Source: JBIQKZ01 sp044464765
GTDB taxonomy: Bacteria > Pseudomonadota > Gammaproteobacteria > Burkholderiales > Burkholderiaceae_B
Length of the DNA: 64,000 nucleotides
Direction of reading: 5' to 3'
Assembly (NCBI GenBank): GCA_044464765.1
Contig: JBIQKZ010000007.1
Span: 1 to 64,000, forward strand
In this document: piece after piece, positions 42,128 through 50,846 of the stretch
Position numbering within the stretch: the first letter of the stretch is position 1
Layout: every line of letters begins with the position of its first letter
Program-made: the position numbers and the translations under genes
The notes under the pieces: generated by a model
Told to the model about the DNA's origin: nothing
Database searches by the model: none
Seen by the model: only the letters and a program-made list of their open reading frames with translations

Positions 42128-43405
42128 CTACAGCCCCGCAAACACCCCTTCCGCCACATCCAGCGTAGCCTGTATCACCGCATCATCATGCGTAGCCGAC
42201 ACAAACCCCGCCTCGAACGCCGAAGGCGCAACATACACCCCCTTATCCAGCATCCCATGGAAGAACCGACGGAAACGGTCAACATCGCTCGCGGATACCT
42301 CCTCGAACGTCGTAGGAATCTTCTCGGTAAAGTAAAGGCCGAACATGCCCCCGACATAATCGGCGCAAAAAGGCACCCCCGCCGCCTTCGCCCGTTCCGT
42401 CAACCCCAGCGCCAGCTTGCGGCTTTGCGCCTCCAGGGCGGAATAAAAACCCGGAACAGACAACAACCTTAGCGTGGCAAGACCCGCCGCCACCGCCACA
42501 GGATTGCCCGACAGCGTGCCCGCCTGATACACCCCGCCAAGAGGCGCAATATGCTCCATGATGTCGGCGCGCCCCCCAAAGGCGCCCACCGGCATGCCAC
42601 CGCCAATCACCTTGGCCAGCGTGGTAATGTCGGGCGTTACGCCAGCCAACCCCTGGACACCTTGAGGCCCCACCCGGAATCCCGTCATGACCTCATCAAA
42701 AATCAACAGCGCCCCATACTGCGTGCAGAGCGCGCGCAAACCCTCCAGAAAGCCCGGCGCCGGCTTGACCAGATTCATATTGCCCGCAATCGGCTCGACA
42801 ATAATGCAGGCAATATCAGAACCATACTGCTCAAACGCCGCTTCGACCGCATCCAGCTTGTTGAAATCGAGCACCAGCGTATGCCGGATGAAATCCTCGG
42901 GGACACCGGCCGACGTGGGGTTGCCGAAAGTCAGCATCCCCGAGCCCGCCTTCACCAGCAGGCTGTCGGCATGACCGTGATAGCAGCCCTCGAACTTGAT
43001 GATCTTGGAGCGGCCTGTATAGCCGCGCGCCAAGCGGATGGCCGACATGGTGGCCTCGGTGCCCGAGCTGACCAGCCGCACCTTCTCGATCGAAGGAATG
43101 CGGGCCGCGATCGCTTCCGCGATCTCGATTTCACCTTCGGTCGGCGCCCCGAACGACAAGCCATTGACGGCCGCCTCCTGCACGACCCGGACCACATCCG
43201 GGTGGGCATGCCCCAGAATCGCCGGCCCCCAGGAGCCCACGTAATCGATGTAGCGAACGTCTTCGGCATCCCAGACATAAGGGCCTTGAGCTCGTGAAAT
43301 GAAGCGCGGCGTGCCGCCTACCGAGCGAAAGGCCCGAACCGGGGAATTGACTCCGCCGGGAATGGTTTTACAGGCGCGTTCAAACAGATTGGCATTTTGA
43401 GACAT
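42128..43405 (-). CDS. hemL: glutamate-1-semialdehyde 2,1-aminomutase
   Basis: PLP enzyme that makes 5-aminolevulinate for tetrapyrrole synthesis in the C5 pathway. The 425 residues begin MSQNANLFERACKTIPGGVNSPVRAF; PLP lysine lies in TLAKVIGGGMPVGAFGG, and SSGTEATMSAIRLARGYTGR and FEGCYHGHADSLLVKAGSG are diagnostic. It follows thiE and thiD on the minus strand and is convergent with the aryl-CoA operon. Confidence 0.96.
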   Translation of the reverse strand: MSQNANLFERACKTIPGGVNSPVRAFRSVGGTPRFISRAQGPYVWDAEDVRYIDYVGSWGPAILGHAHPDVVRVVQEAAVNGLSFGAPTEGEIEIAEAIAARIPSIEKVRLVSSGTEATMSAIRLARGYTGRSKIIKFEGCYHGHADSLLVKAGSGMLTFGNPTSAGVPEDFIRHTLVLDFNKLDAVEAAFEQYGSDIACIIVEPIAGNMNLVKPAPGFLEGLRALCTQYGALLIFDEVMTGFRVGPQGVQGLAGVTPDITTLAKVIGGGMPVGAFGGRADIMEHIAPLGGVYQAGTLSGNPVAVAAGLATLRLLSVPGFYSALEAQSRKLALGLTERAKAAGVPFCADYVGGMFGLYFTEKIPTTFEEVSASDVDRFRRFFHGMLDKGVYVAPSAFEAGFVSATHDDAVIQATLDVAEGVFAGL

Positions 43406-43467
43406 GGAACTGGACTCGGAAAAATAGAAAAAGAAACTGGAATCAGGCTAGAACGATGCTGCCGGCC

Positions 43468-44130
43468 TTACCCTGTAAACAACACCGAACATTGTTGCGC
43501 GGCGGCACGAACATCGGACGTTTGGAATAGACCATTGATCAAGGCAATACTGTCGGCCCCGGCCTGGATGACTGGCAAGGCATTGTGCGCCGTAAGACCG
43601 CCGATGGCCACCACGGCTGGGCGCGGGCCCGCGCCGCCATGCGCCTGGACAATATCGCGCCCTTGCCGCACGACCTCCAGCGACGCACGCACCGCATCGG
43701 GCTTCACGTCCGACGGGTACATGGCCCCGAAAGCCACATAATCAACGTCCGCATTAAGCGCCTGGCGGGCCAGAGCAGGACTGTCGTAGCAGGAGCAGCC
43801 GAGAATCTTCGTGGGCCCAAGCGCCGCCCGGGCTGCGCGCAGCGGCCCATCGTCGCGGCCCAGATGCACGCCGTCGGCATTGATGTCCAAGGCCAATTCA
43901 ACATCGTCATTTACGATAAACAGGACGCCCAGTCGGGAACAGACCTGAGCCAGGGTGCAGGCCTGCGGCCGATGCTGGTCGGCGGCAAGGTGCTTGCGTC
44001 GCCATTGCAGAGCCCGCATTCCGCCTTCGGCGGCTTGTTCGACGGCTGCAATCAGGCGGCCTTCATCATTCCATTCCGGGGTGATGCCATACAGGCCTTG
44101 TGGAAAGCGGGTGGCGGGCAAGGTATTCAT
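43468..44130 (-). CDS. thiE: thiamine-phosphate synthase
   Basis: Joins hydroxymethylpyrimidine diphosphate and thiazole phosphate to thiamine phosphate. TIM-barrel enzyme; motifs are LFIVNDDVELALDINADGVH with HLGRDDGP, and VDYVAFGAMYPSDVKPDA. The frame is open to 44415, but ATG 44130 (MNTLPATRFPQGLYGITPE) gives 220 residues, the family length, and overlaps the thiD-like stop by 4 bases (ATGA). Confidence 0.9.
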   Translation of the reverse strand: MNTLPATRFPQGLYGITPEWNDEGRLIAAVEQAAEGGMRALQWRRKHLAADQHRPQACTLAQVCSRLGVLFIVNDDVELALDINADGVHLGRDDGPLRAARAALGPTKILGCSCYDSPALARQALNADVDYVAFGAMYPSDVKPDAVRASLEVVRQGRDIVQAHGGAGPRPAVVAIGGLTAHNALPVIQAGADSIALINGLFQTSDVRAAAQQCSVLFTG

Positions 44131-44972
44131 TGTGTGCTGCGGTTGATCAGCCGATAGCCCATGCCGGGCTGGAAACTGACTGAAGAAAGTGCGGTGGCTC
44201 GGGCGATGGCTGCTTCCACCGCGTTGGGCGAAACCGGCCCGCCCGCCAGCGCTACTGCCAGGGCGCATGCCAACGGGCCGTCGGAGTCGCTGACCCGTGC
44301 GCTGGGAGCCGCTGCCGGCCAATGAAAGGTGGCTTGATCGGGGCCGTGCAATAGATAGGCGTTCTGCCCAGGCCGCATGAGCGTCGAGCTGGTCAGCACC
44401 CACTGGGCGCCACAATGAATCAGCGCTTGCGCGGGCGGAAGGTCGGGGGGGGCCGGAAGCAGGTCGTCGGCATGCCAGCGTGTCAATAACCCATGCTCCA
44501 GTAATAGTAGGGTGGTGGCAGGCAACAGGAGCTCGAACGTGGCGGCCAGCACATCCTCGGGGTCGTTGTCGTCAAGCTGTCCGTGTTCGGTCAGGTCCGT
44601 TAATTGCAGGACCAGCGGCACATGGCTGTAGTCGGCTGCAATCTGAGCCAACACCTGCACCGATTCCGTCGTGTAAAGCGGCCCGACTTTGATGGCCTGG
44701 ACATTTATGTCCTCGAGCAGGCAGCGCGCCTGGTCGTCGATCAACTCGGGCGCCATGGGGTGCACCTCTTCTACACGGGCCGTGTCCTGGACATGAAGGG
44801 CGGTGACGGTGCTAAGGGCGTGCGCTCCCAATGCGGCACACGTGATTGCGTCCGCCGGAAGATTGCCGGAGCCGCTTGGGTCCAGCGGGCCGAACACCAG
44901 CACGACCGCCGGGCTGGGCGGGGCGGTCGCAGGGGTATTCAGGGAATTTGAGGGTTCTTTGGTTAATATCAA
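44127..44972 (-). CDS. thiD: divergent ThiD-like (phospho)methylpyrimidine kinase
   Basis: Ribokinase-fold protein of up to 281 residues coupled to thiE. The N-terminal motif is changed (FGPLDPSGSGNLPAD for GSDPSGGAGIQAD), the usual PNxxEA stretch is not seen (PATTLLLLEHG), and the anion-hole motif GTGC is replaced by DGPLACAL (about 231-238). It may be inactive, altered, or a regulator-type paralogue. The start is uncertain: TTG 44972 opens the frame, with no ATG or clear ribosome binding site before the conserved VVLVFGP. It is divergent from rubredoxin. Confidence 0.75.
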   Translation of the reverse strand: MILTKEPSNSLNTPATAPPSPAVVLVFGPLDPSGSGNLPADAITCAALGAHALSTVTALHVQDTARVEEVHPMAPELIDDQARCLLEDINVQAIKVGPLYTTESVQVLAQIAADYSHVPLVLQLTDLTEHGQLDDNDPEDVLAATFELLLPATTLLLLEHGLLTRWHADDLLPAPPDLPPAQALIHCGAQWVLTSSTLMRPGQNAYLLHGPDQATFHWPAAAPSARVSDSDGPLACALAVALAGGPVSPNAVEAAIARATALSSVSFQPGMGYRLINRSTQ

Positions 44973-45070
44973 CGTTGACAGCTATTGGGTTTAGTAACAT
45001 TGACCCCATTCTAATAGATGCGTCCGGAATGCGTTTGTTCCGGATCCATAACTTTCAGTGAGTAACAACA

Positions 45071-45235
45071 ATGCGTACGTGGATGTGTTTAATTTGCGGT
45101 TGGATATATGATGAGGAAACGGGTGTTCCCGAAGAAGGGATTGCCCCAGGTACGCGTTGGGAAGATGTTCCTCCCAATTGGGTGTGCCCTGAATGCGGCG
45201 CGCGCAAAGAGGACTTCGAACTGATCGAAGTTTAA
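45071..45235 (+). CDS. rubA: rubredoxin
   Basis: A 54-residue electron-transfer protein starting MRTWMCLICGWIYDEETG and ending CPECGARKEDFELIEV. The two Cys-x-x-Cys-Gly knuckles (CLICG and CPECG) bind one iron. The spacing and the ETGVPEEGIAPGTRWEDVP centre are typical. It is followed 49 bases later by yqgE and is divergent from the thiD-like gene, an order seen in other Alcaligenaceae. Confidence 0.95.
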   Translation: MRTWMCLICGWIYDEETGVPEEGIAPGTRWEDVPPNWVCPECGARKEDFELIEV

Positions 45236-45284
45236 AACACTGGTCGGCCGCCTGAGGGCGGCATCAGGCAAAGGAGGGCGGGTC

Positions 45285-45875
45285 ATGACTCAAGAAAAAG
45301 AATCAGGCGCCAAGATGGCTATCGACTTGTCCAAACAGTTTCTCCTGGCCATGCCGGGAATGGTAAGCGGTAATCTGGCCAGCACAATTATTTACGTATG
45401 CGAGCACACCGAGCAAGGGGCGTTGGGGCTGGTCATCAACCGTCCCACCGATCTTACCGTCGGCAATCTGCTCGAACGCATCGACCTCGACTTGTCGTTG
45501 GAAATCGGCCCCTTGCAGGACACACCGGTCTATTTTGGCGGGCCGGTCCAGACGGACCGGGGCTTTGTGCTGCATGCTCCGGTGGGCGAATACAGCTCCA
45601 GCATACGTTTGGGCGATCTGGCCCTGACCACCTCGCGCGATGTCTTGCAGGAAGTTGCGCAAGGCAAGGGCCCCGAAAAGATCCTGATTACCCTGGGATA
45701 TGCGGGCTGGGGTTCAGGCCAGTTGGAAAGCGAAATGGCGCAGAATGCCTGGCTGAATGTCTCGGCATCCAACGATATCCTGTTCAGCGTGCCGCCCGAG
45801 GGGCGCTACGAGGCGGCCTTGGGCCTGTTGGGCATCAACTCGTCCATGTTGGCGGGCGAGGCAGGCCATGCCTGA
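45285..45875 (+). CDS. yqgE: YqgE/AlgH family protein
   Basis: UPF0301 family protein of 196 residues; biochemical role unknown, with an old link to alginate control in Pseudomonas (AlgH). Recognised by FLLAMPGMVSGNLASTIIYVCEHTE-type N terminus (FLLAMPGM), LGLVINRPTDLTV, YFGGPVQTDRGFVLH and LGYAGWGSGQLE. AAAGGAGGG precedes the ATG. An internal ATG at 45315 is an alternative start. It overlaps ruvX by 8 bases. Confidence 0.92.
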   Translation: MTQEKESGAKMAIDLSKQFLLAMPGMVSGNLASTIIYVCEHTEQGALGLVINRPTDLTVGNLLERIDLDLSLEIGPLQDTPVYFGGPVQTDRGFVLHAPVGEYSSSIRLGDLALTTSRDVLQEVAQGKGPEKILITLGYAGWGSGQLESEMAQNAWLNVSASNDILFSVPPEGRYEAALGLLGINSSMLAGEAGHA

Positions 45876-46266
45876 TCAAACGCTGTTGGCGTTTGACTAC
45901 GGGGTCAAGAAAATCGGGGTGGCAATCGGCAATACGTTAACTCGTCAGGCCAGGCCGCTGCAGATACTCACGCCGGTTACGCGCCAGCAGAAATTCGCCG
46001 CCGTTGGCGAATTACTGGCCCAATGGCAGCCCGATTGCGTGGTCGTGGGTCTGCCCCTGACCGAGCAGGGCGAGGAACAATACGCATCGTTGCAGTCCAG
46101 GCGCTTCGCCAATCAATTGCATGGGCGGTTCGGTGTGGCGATCCAGTTGGTGGACGAACGGGGTTCCAGCCTCGAAGCCCAGCAATTGTTAGGCAGCAAC
46201 GCCCCAGACGATGCGATGGCCGCGGCCGTCATTCTTCAGCGCTATCTTGATCAGCTAACGCCATAA
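45868..46266 (+). CDS. ruvX: Holliday junction resolvase-like RuvX/YqgF
   Basis: RNase H-fold nuclease family (132 residues) implicated in pre-16S rRNA processing. Motifs: LAFDYGVKKIGVAIGN with the metal-binding Asp, VVGLPLTEQGEE, VQLVDERGSSLEAQ and NAPDDAMAAAVILQRYL with a second Asp pair. ATG 45868 is chosen over an upstream in-frame start inside yqgE. Coupled to yqgE, the usual partner. Confidence 0.92.
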   Translation: MPDQTLLAFDYGVKKIGVAIGNTLTRQARPLQILTPVTRQQKFAAVGELLAQWQPDCVVVGLPLTEQGEEQYASLQSRRFANQLHGRFGVAIQLVDERGSSLEAQQLLGSNAPDDAMAAAVILQRYLDQLTP

Positions 46267-46310
46267 TCCAGTTGCGCACTAAAATACCAACAAAAAGCGG
46301 AGAATCCATC

Positions 46311-47096
46311 TTGAGTGTATTGCTGATTTTCGTGCGACTGCCCTTGGTCGTGATCTGGCTGGTGTCCAGCCTGCTGTTTGTGGCAACGGTGTATCCGTTG
46401 GCATCATTATCCATGCGCAATCGGATGAATCGCGGCTGGTCCCGGGCGATCGTGGCGATTTGCGGGGTGAAAGTAACCGTCGTGGGGCAGCCTACCTTGA
46501 AGGGCTCCACTCTTTGGGTGGCCAATCACGTGTCCTGGATCGATATTTTCATCCTGGCAGGCGTGCGCAGCGTGTTGTTCGTGGCCAAGAGCGAAATCCG
46601 CTCCTGGCCGGTCGTCGGCTGGCTGGTCGCCAAGGTGGGGGCCGTCTTTCTCGACCGCAAGCAGCGCAACTCCCTGAAAGTGGTGGGTGAAGAAATGAAA
46701 CGCCGCTTTGCTCAGGGCGAAGTCATTGGCCTGTTTGCCGAAGGGACGACATCGCCTGGCTACGACGTGTTGCCTTTTCATTCAAGTTTGTTTGATCCGG
46801 CGATGCGCGCCAACGTCGATATCCAGCCGGTGGCTCTGCGGTTCTTTTACGATGGACAGCGTAGCGACTATGCCGCGTTCGTGGGTGATGAAACCCTGGT
46901 GGGAAATCTCTGGACCTTGCTTGGCAGCACCGGCATCTCTGTCGAGGTCGAGTTCTTGCCGGCGCTCGAGGCGGCGACATGTCAGGAAATGGGCCGGGCC
47001 GAAGTTTCCCGCCAGTTGCATCAGGCGATTGGTTCCACCGTCAGGCGCGGCGTGACCCAACACGAAAGCCTTGGCGAAATCGCCCCCCAGCGCTAG
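46311..47096 (+). CDS. plsC: 1-acyl-sn-glycerol-3-phosphate acyltransferase
   Basis: PlsC-type acyltransferase that makes phosphatidic acid at the inner membrane. An N-terminal membrane helix (LIFVRLPLVVIWLVSSLLFV) is followed by the HX4D box NHVSWID, LDRKQRNS and GLFAEGTTSPG. There is no ATG near the start. TTG 46311 lies 6 bases after GCGGAGAA and gives 261 residues; TTG 46272 is an alternative. Confidence 0.88.
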   Translation: MSVLLIFVRLPLVVIWLVSSLLFVATVYPLASLSMRNRMNRGWSRAIVAICGVKVTVVGQPTLKGSTLWVANHVSWIDIFILAGVRSVLFVAKSEIRSWPVVGWLVAKVGAVFLDRKQRNSLKVVGEEMKRRFAQGEVIGLFAEGTTSPGYDVLPFHSSLFDPAMRANVDIQPVALRFFYDGQRSDYAAFVGDETLVGNLWTLLGSTGISVEVEFLPALEAATCQEMGRAEVSRQLHQAIGSTVRRGVTQHESLGEIAPQR

Positions 47097-47119
47097 CATC
47101 GGCGCTTTGGCCAAACACC

Positions 47120-47983
47120 TTATTGGTCTTTCTTTAAAAGCCCTGGTTTCTGGTGTTCGGGGCAGGAAATCTGCACCAGCTTACGATCATGCAGGCGCAT
47201 TGCGGTCAGTTGGCCGCCCCATACGCAGCCGGTGTCCAGGGCGATCGCGTCTCGGCGAACCATCAGGCCCAGCGTCGACCAATGGCCGAACACTATGGTG
47301 GCTTGATTCGCCGTAGCCCTGCCAGGCGCATCGAACCATGGAATCATGCCGTTCTTGCCGGAAGGAGCGCCTTTGCTTCGCAGGTCCATGTGGCCTTTGG
47401 CGTCGCAGACGCGAATACGCGTCAGCCCGTTGATGATCACGCGCAGGCGCTTGGAGCCGCTCAGGTCATCGCGCCAGCGCGTGGGCTTGTCGCCATACAT
47501 TCGGGCGAGGGCTGTTTGCCAGTCGTCGCCGCTAAGCACGGCTTGCGCTTCCCCGGCCAGCGCCAGGGTCTTCTTCAGGCTCCACTGTGGAGGGACACCG
47601 GCATGAACCAATAGGTGACCAAATTCATAGTGGGCCAGCGGGCGGCGTCTTAGCCAGTCGATCAGATCGTTGGCTTCGGGGGCGTCAAGGACGTCCTGAA
47701 AGGTGTCCGATGGGCCTGCCTTGCGTACCCCGGCTGCCACCGCCAGCAAATGCAGGTCGTGGTTGCCCAGCACCGTAATGACTCGCTCGCCAAGATCCAG
47801 GATGCGTTTCAGCACGTATAGAGAGTCGGGGCCGCGATTGACCAGGTCGCCGGCAAACCAGAAGCGCGCATCGGGGTCGCTGCTAAGGTCGGGGTGGGCC
47901 AGCAATGTATCCATCGCGTCGCCGCAACCCTGAACGTCGCCAATGATCCAGATTGGACCGGGGGTTTCCTTGCCCTTGCTCAT
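47120..47983 (-). CDS. apaH: symmetrical bis(5'-nucleosyl)-tetraphosphatase
   Basis: Metallophosphatase that hydrolyses Ap4A to two ADP and can act on Np4-capped RNA. Metal-binding motifs are GDVQGCGDAMD, AGDLVNRGPDS and VLGNHDLHLLAVA; VHAGVPPQW and FGHWSTLGL follow. The frame is open to 48118 inside lptG, but ATG 47983 gives the family N terminus and 287 residues, overlapping the lptG stop by 4 bases. Confidence 0.93.
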   Translation of the reverse strand: MSKGKETPGPIWIIGDVQGCGDAMDTLLAHPDLSSDPDARFWFAGDLVNRGPDSLYVLKRILDLGERVITVLGNHDLHLLAVAAGVRKAGPSDTFQDVLDAPEANDLIDWLRRRPLAHYEFGHLLVHAGVPPQWSLKKTLALAGEAQAVLSGDDWQTALARMYGDKPTRWRDDLSGSKRLRVIINGLTRIRVCDAKGHMDLRSKGAPSGKNGMIPWFDAPGRATANQATIVFGHWSTLGLMVRRDAIALDTGCVWGGQLTAMRLHDRKLVQISCPEHQKPGLLKKDQ

Positions 47984-49155
47984 GCGGTGCGCGCCCAAGG
48001 CCAGCGGCTGCGGGTGATGCGGCGCACATTGTGCTGGTTTTCCATCAGGATGAGCGCGCCCAGGGCCAGGGCCAGGGCGCCCAGATTGGGGACAAGCGCG
48101 GTGATCCACGGAGGCCATCTACTGAGCATGCCGACGTTAAGCGCAAGTTGATTGATCATGAAGAAGCCGACCCCAAGCAAAATGCCGATAAACACTTTGC
48201 CGCCCACGCCGCCCCGGCGGGTTTGCATGAAGCCGACCGGTGCGGCAATGGTCATCATGACCAGCAAGGTAAAGGGATAGGCCATTTTGCGCCAAAGCGC
48301 AACCACCTGTCTTTCGGTCTGAAGATGGTTGTTTTCCAAATAGGATATATAGTCCAGCAAGACCAGGATGGACATGCGCTCGGGGGTGAGGATGCGCGCA
48401 ATCAGGCGGCCTGGGGTCAGGGTGGTGGGCAGCACCACTTCGGGGACGGACTCCAGGTTGACCAAGGGGTGCTCGGGCACCTGCCCATCGCCCAGAGCGC
48501 TGACGGAATCGGCATCGATATGGGTTTCGGCGACCGAGTTCAGCACCAGCGTGCCATCGCCGAAATAGCCGTCCCTGGCCTGGGACATCGTGGCCAGCTC
48601 CTGGTCTGGCCTAAATTCGTACAGGGTCACGCCGCTCACGCCGCCATTGGCTTTCAGTTCGGAAATGTTGATGATGCGCGTGCCTCCCCCTTCCGCTTCT
48701 TCGCGAAACCAGTAGCCGCTATTCAAACGTCCGCCGCCGGCGTGCCCCAGTAGGGTCAGACTGGCTTCACTGGCCTTGATTTCCGCAGCGGGCGTGACGA
48801 ATTCCGATAGGGCAAATGCACCGATCACCCACGGAATGGTGATGAACCACAACATGCTCAGCAGCTTGATGCCACTGACGCCGGACACCCGCAGGATGAC
48901 CAGTTCGTTGCGTTGGGCCAGGCTGGCCAACGCCAGGATGGCGCCGATCAGCAAGCCGATGGGCAGGAGATCGTACAGACGGGCCGGCAACTGCAGGGCT
49001 TGCAGATAGAAAAGGTTCAGCAAGGTGAACTTGACGCCCACGTTGTCCAGTTCTTCGATTAGTGCGAAGAACGTAAACAGCCCGATCAGCGCAAGGAGCA
49101 CAACGGCGCTGGAACGATAGATCTCACTGGCTAGATAACGGCGGGCGGTACGCAT
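47980..49155 (-). CDS. lptG: LPS export permease LptG
   Basis: Inner-membrane subunit of the LptB2FG exporter that extracts lipopolysaccharide. The 391 residues start MRTARRYLASEIYRSS, with three N-terminal helices, a periplasmic jellyroll (about 105-270) and three C-terminal helices (KMAYPFTLLVMMTIAAPVGF, VFIGILLGVGFFM). ELVILRVSGVS is the coupling-helix motif. LptF, normally the preceding gene, is not adjacent; a transglycosylase gene lies upstream instead. Confidence 0.92.
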   Translation of the reverse strand: MRTARRYLASEIYRSSAVVLLALIGLFTFFALIEELDNVGVKFTLLNLFYLQALQLPARLYDLLPIGLLIGAILALASLAQRNELVILRVSGVSGIKLLSMLWFITIPWVIGAFALSEFVTPAAEIKASEASLTLLGHAGGGRLNSGYWFREEAEGGGTRIINISELKANGGVSGVTLYEFRPDQELATMSQARDGYFGDGTLVLNSVAETHIDADSVSALGDGQVPEHPLVNLESVPEVVLPTTLTPGRLIARILTPERMSILVLLDYISYLENNHLQTERQVVALWRKMAYPFTLLVMMTIAAPVGFMQTRRGGVGGKVFIGILLGVGFFMINQLALNVGMLSRWPPWITALVPNLGALALALGALILMENQHNVRRITRSRWPWARTA

Positions 49156-49256
49156 TGGGAAATGATGGATGCCTGGGGGTGATGTGGCACGTTTTGTGCT
49201 CTGTGAAACGTAAGCTTAACAAAAGAACGCGCAAAGGAACGAGCAGCTTGGGGGCG

Positions 49257-49988
49257 TCATGGCGTATCCACCAGCCGCATGCGCTTGAGAATGGTGGCGG
49301 TGCGCGAGTTCAGGTAAGAGGTCGAGCCGTGCTCGTCGTAGTAGGTGGGCCTGGGCAGCATGGCGGCCAGACGGGCGGCTTGGGCGGCGCTTAGCTTGTC
49401 GGCAGTGGATTTATAGTAGTGCTGGGCAGCCGCCTGGGCGCCGAACGTGCTTTTGCCCCACTGGGCAACATTCAGGTAAAGCTCCAGGATTCGCTGTTTG
49501 CTCATCACGGCTTCTATCATATAGGTAAGGATCAGTTCCTGGCCCTTGCGCAAATACGTGCGGGAGCCCGACAAGAAAAGATTCTTGGCCAATTGCTGGG
49601 TGATCGTCGATCCGCCTCGGATCCGGCTTTTCCCCTGTTCAGCCTGGCGCAGATTGTATTCCCATGCCTTGCGGATGGCCTCCCATTCAACCCCCTCGTG
49701 CTCGACAAAATTGGCGTCCTCTGAAGCAATGACGGCGCGCTTCAGGTTGACGCTGATCTGATCGTACGGCGCCCAGTCATAGTGAAGCGTGGCTTCGGGG
49801 TCGGTGATGCGCAGTTGGGCGATGGTGGCGTTCATGAAGGCGCTGCTGCCGGGGTTGCGCACGCTTAGCCAAAGCACCATCACGAACAGCCCGAACTGAT
49901 AGAGCAGGACAGCGAACAGCGCCAGCAACAGGCCAACGCCTACCACCTTGGCTTTATTCAACTTGCGCCTTGCTGTTGTCGACCCCAT
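49257..49988 (-). CDS. mtgA: monofunctional peptidoglycan transglycosylase
   Basis: Glycosyltransferase family 51 enzyme that polymerises lipid II. It has one N-terminal membrane helix (VGVGLLLALFAVLLYQFGLF), the catalytic Glu in ASEDANFVEHEG, GGSTITQQLAKNLFLS, RKGQELILTYMIE and KQRILELYLN. With 243 residues and no transpeptidase domain it is the MtgA type. It follows aroE by 3 bases. Confidence 0.95.
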   Translation of the reverse strand: MGSTTARRKLNKAKVVGVGLLLALFAVLLYQFGLFVMVLWLSVRNPGSSAFMNATIAQLRITDPEATLHYDWAPYDQISVNLKRAVIASEDANFVEHEGVEWEAIRKAWEYNLRQAEQGKSRIRGGSTITQQLAKNLFLSGSRTYLRKGQELILTYMIEAVMSKQRILELYLNVAQWGKSTFGAQAAAQHYYKSTADKLSAAQAARLAAMLPRPTYYDEHGSTSYLNSRTATILKRMRLVDTP

Positions 49989-49991
49989 GGC

Positions 49992-50846
49992 TTAACCGGT
50001 CTTGAGTTGTTGCCGAAGCAGCTGCAGCACGGGTTCGATCTGTGGACGGACGCCATTCCAGGTTTCGAAGCTGGCCGCTGCCTGGGCCACCAGCATCCCC
50101 AGTCCGTCGGCGGTGTGGGACGCGCCTTGCTCGCCTGCGGCCGCCATGAATGCCGTGGGCTGTGGGGCATAGAACATATCGTAGGCCAGGGAGCGGTTGG
50201 CGAAGCGGGCGCCGGGCAGTGCGGGGGCTTGGCTGGAAAGGCTGCTGGAGGTTGCATTGATGACAATGTCCCAGAATCCCGATGCTTCGCTCAAGGCGCC
50301 TGCGCTGATGCGTTCGCTGAACTGGGGCAGGTGCTGCCTGGCCTCGTCGCACAGGGCGAGTGCGCGCTGTGGGCTGCGGTTGACCACTCGCAACGCGACG
50401 CAGCCCGCGTCCAGCAACGGATAGACCACCCCTTTGGCGGCCCCGCCCGCGCCCACCAGCAAGATGCTTTTTCCTGCGGGCTCAAAGCCCAGGCGGCGGA
50501 TGTCGGCCAGCAGCCCTACGCCATCAGTATTGCAGCCCTGCAAGACGCCGGCTTCCATCCACAGGGTGTTGACCGCCCCCGCCAAACGAGCTCTTGGACT
50601 CAGACCGTCTGCGGCCAGGGCCCAGGCCTGTTCCTTGAACGGCAAGGTGATGTTCAGGCCGTTTCCGCCCGCGTTGAAGAAACCTTCCACCGTGGCGGTG
50701 AACTCATCCAGCGGGCTGCAAATGGTGTCGTAATCCAGCGCAATGCCGGTTTGCATGGCGAACTGGGCGTGGATGGCGGGCGAGCGGCTATGCGCGATGG
50801 GGTTGCCGACGACAGCGAACTTTTTTTTGGATGAAGGTGTGGTCAC
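49992..50846 (-). CDS. aroE: shikimate 5-dehydrogenase
   Basis: NADPH-dependent reduction of 3-dehydroshikimate. 284 residues with VVGNPIAHSRSPAIH for substrate, NITLPFKEQA with the catalytic Lys, NTLWMEAG, the Rossmann loop VGAGGAAKGVVYPLL and NATSSSLSSQ. Overlaps the TonB-like gene by 4 bases (ATGA) and precedes mtgA closely, suggesting one transcript with the ribonuclease gene upstream. Confidence 0.95.
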   Translation of the reverse strand: MTTPSSKKKFAVVGNPIAHSRSPAIHAQFAMQTGIALDYDTICSPLDEFTATVEGFFNAGGNGLNITLPFKEQAWALAADGLSPRARLAGAVNTLWMEAGVLQGCNTDGVGLLADIRRLGFEPAGKSILLVGAGGAAKGVVYPLLDAGCVALRVVNRSPQRALALCDEARQHLPQFSERISAGALSEASGFWDIVINATSSSLSSQAPALPGARFANRSLAYDMFYAPQPTAFMAAAGEQGASHTADGLGMLVAQAAASFETWNGVRPQIEPVLQLLRQQLKTG

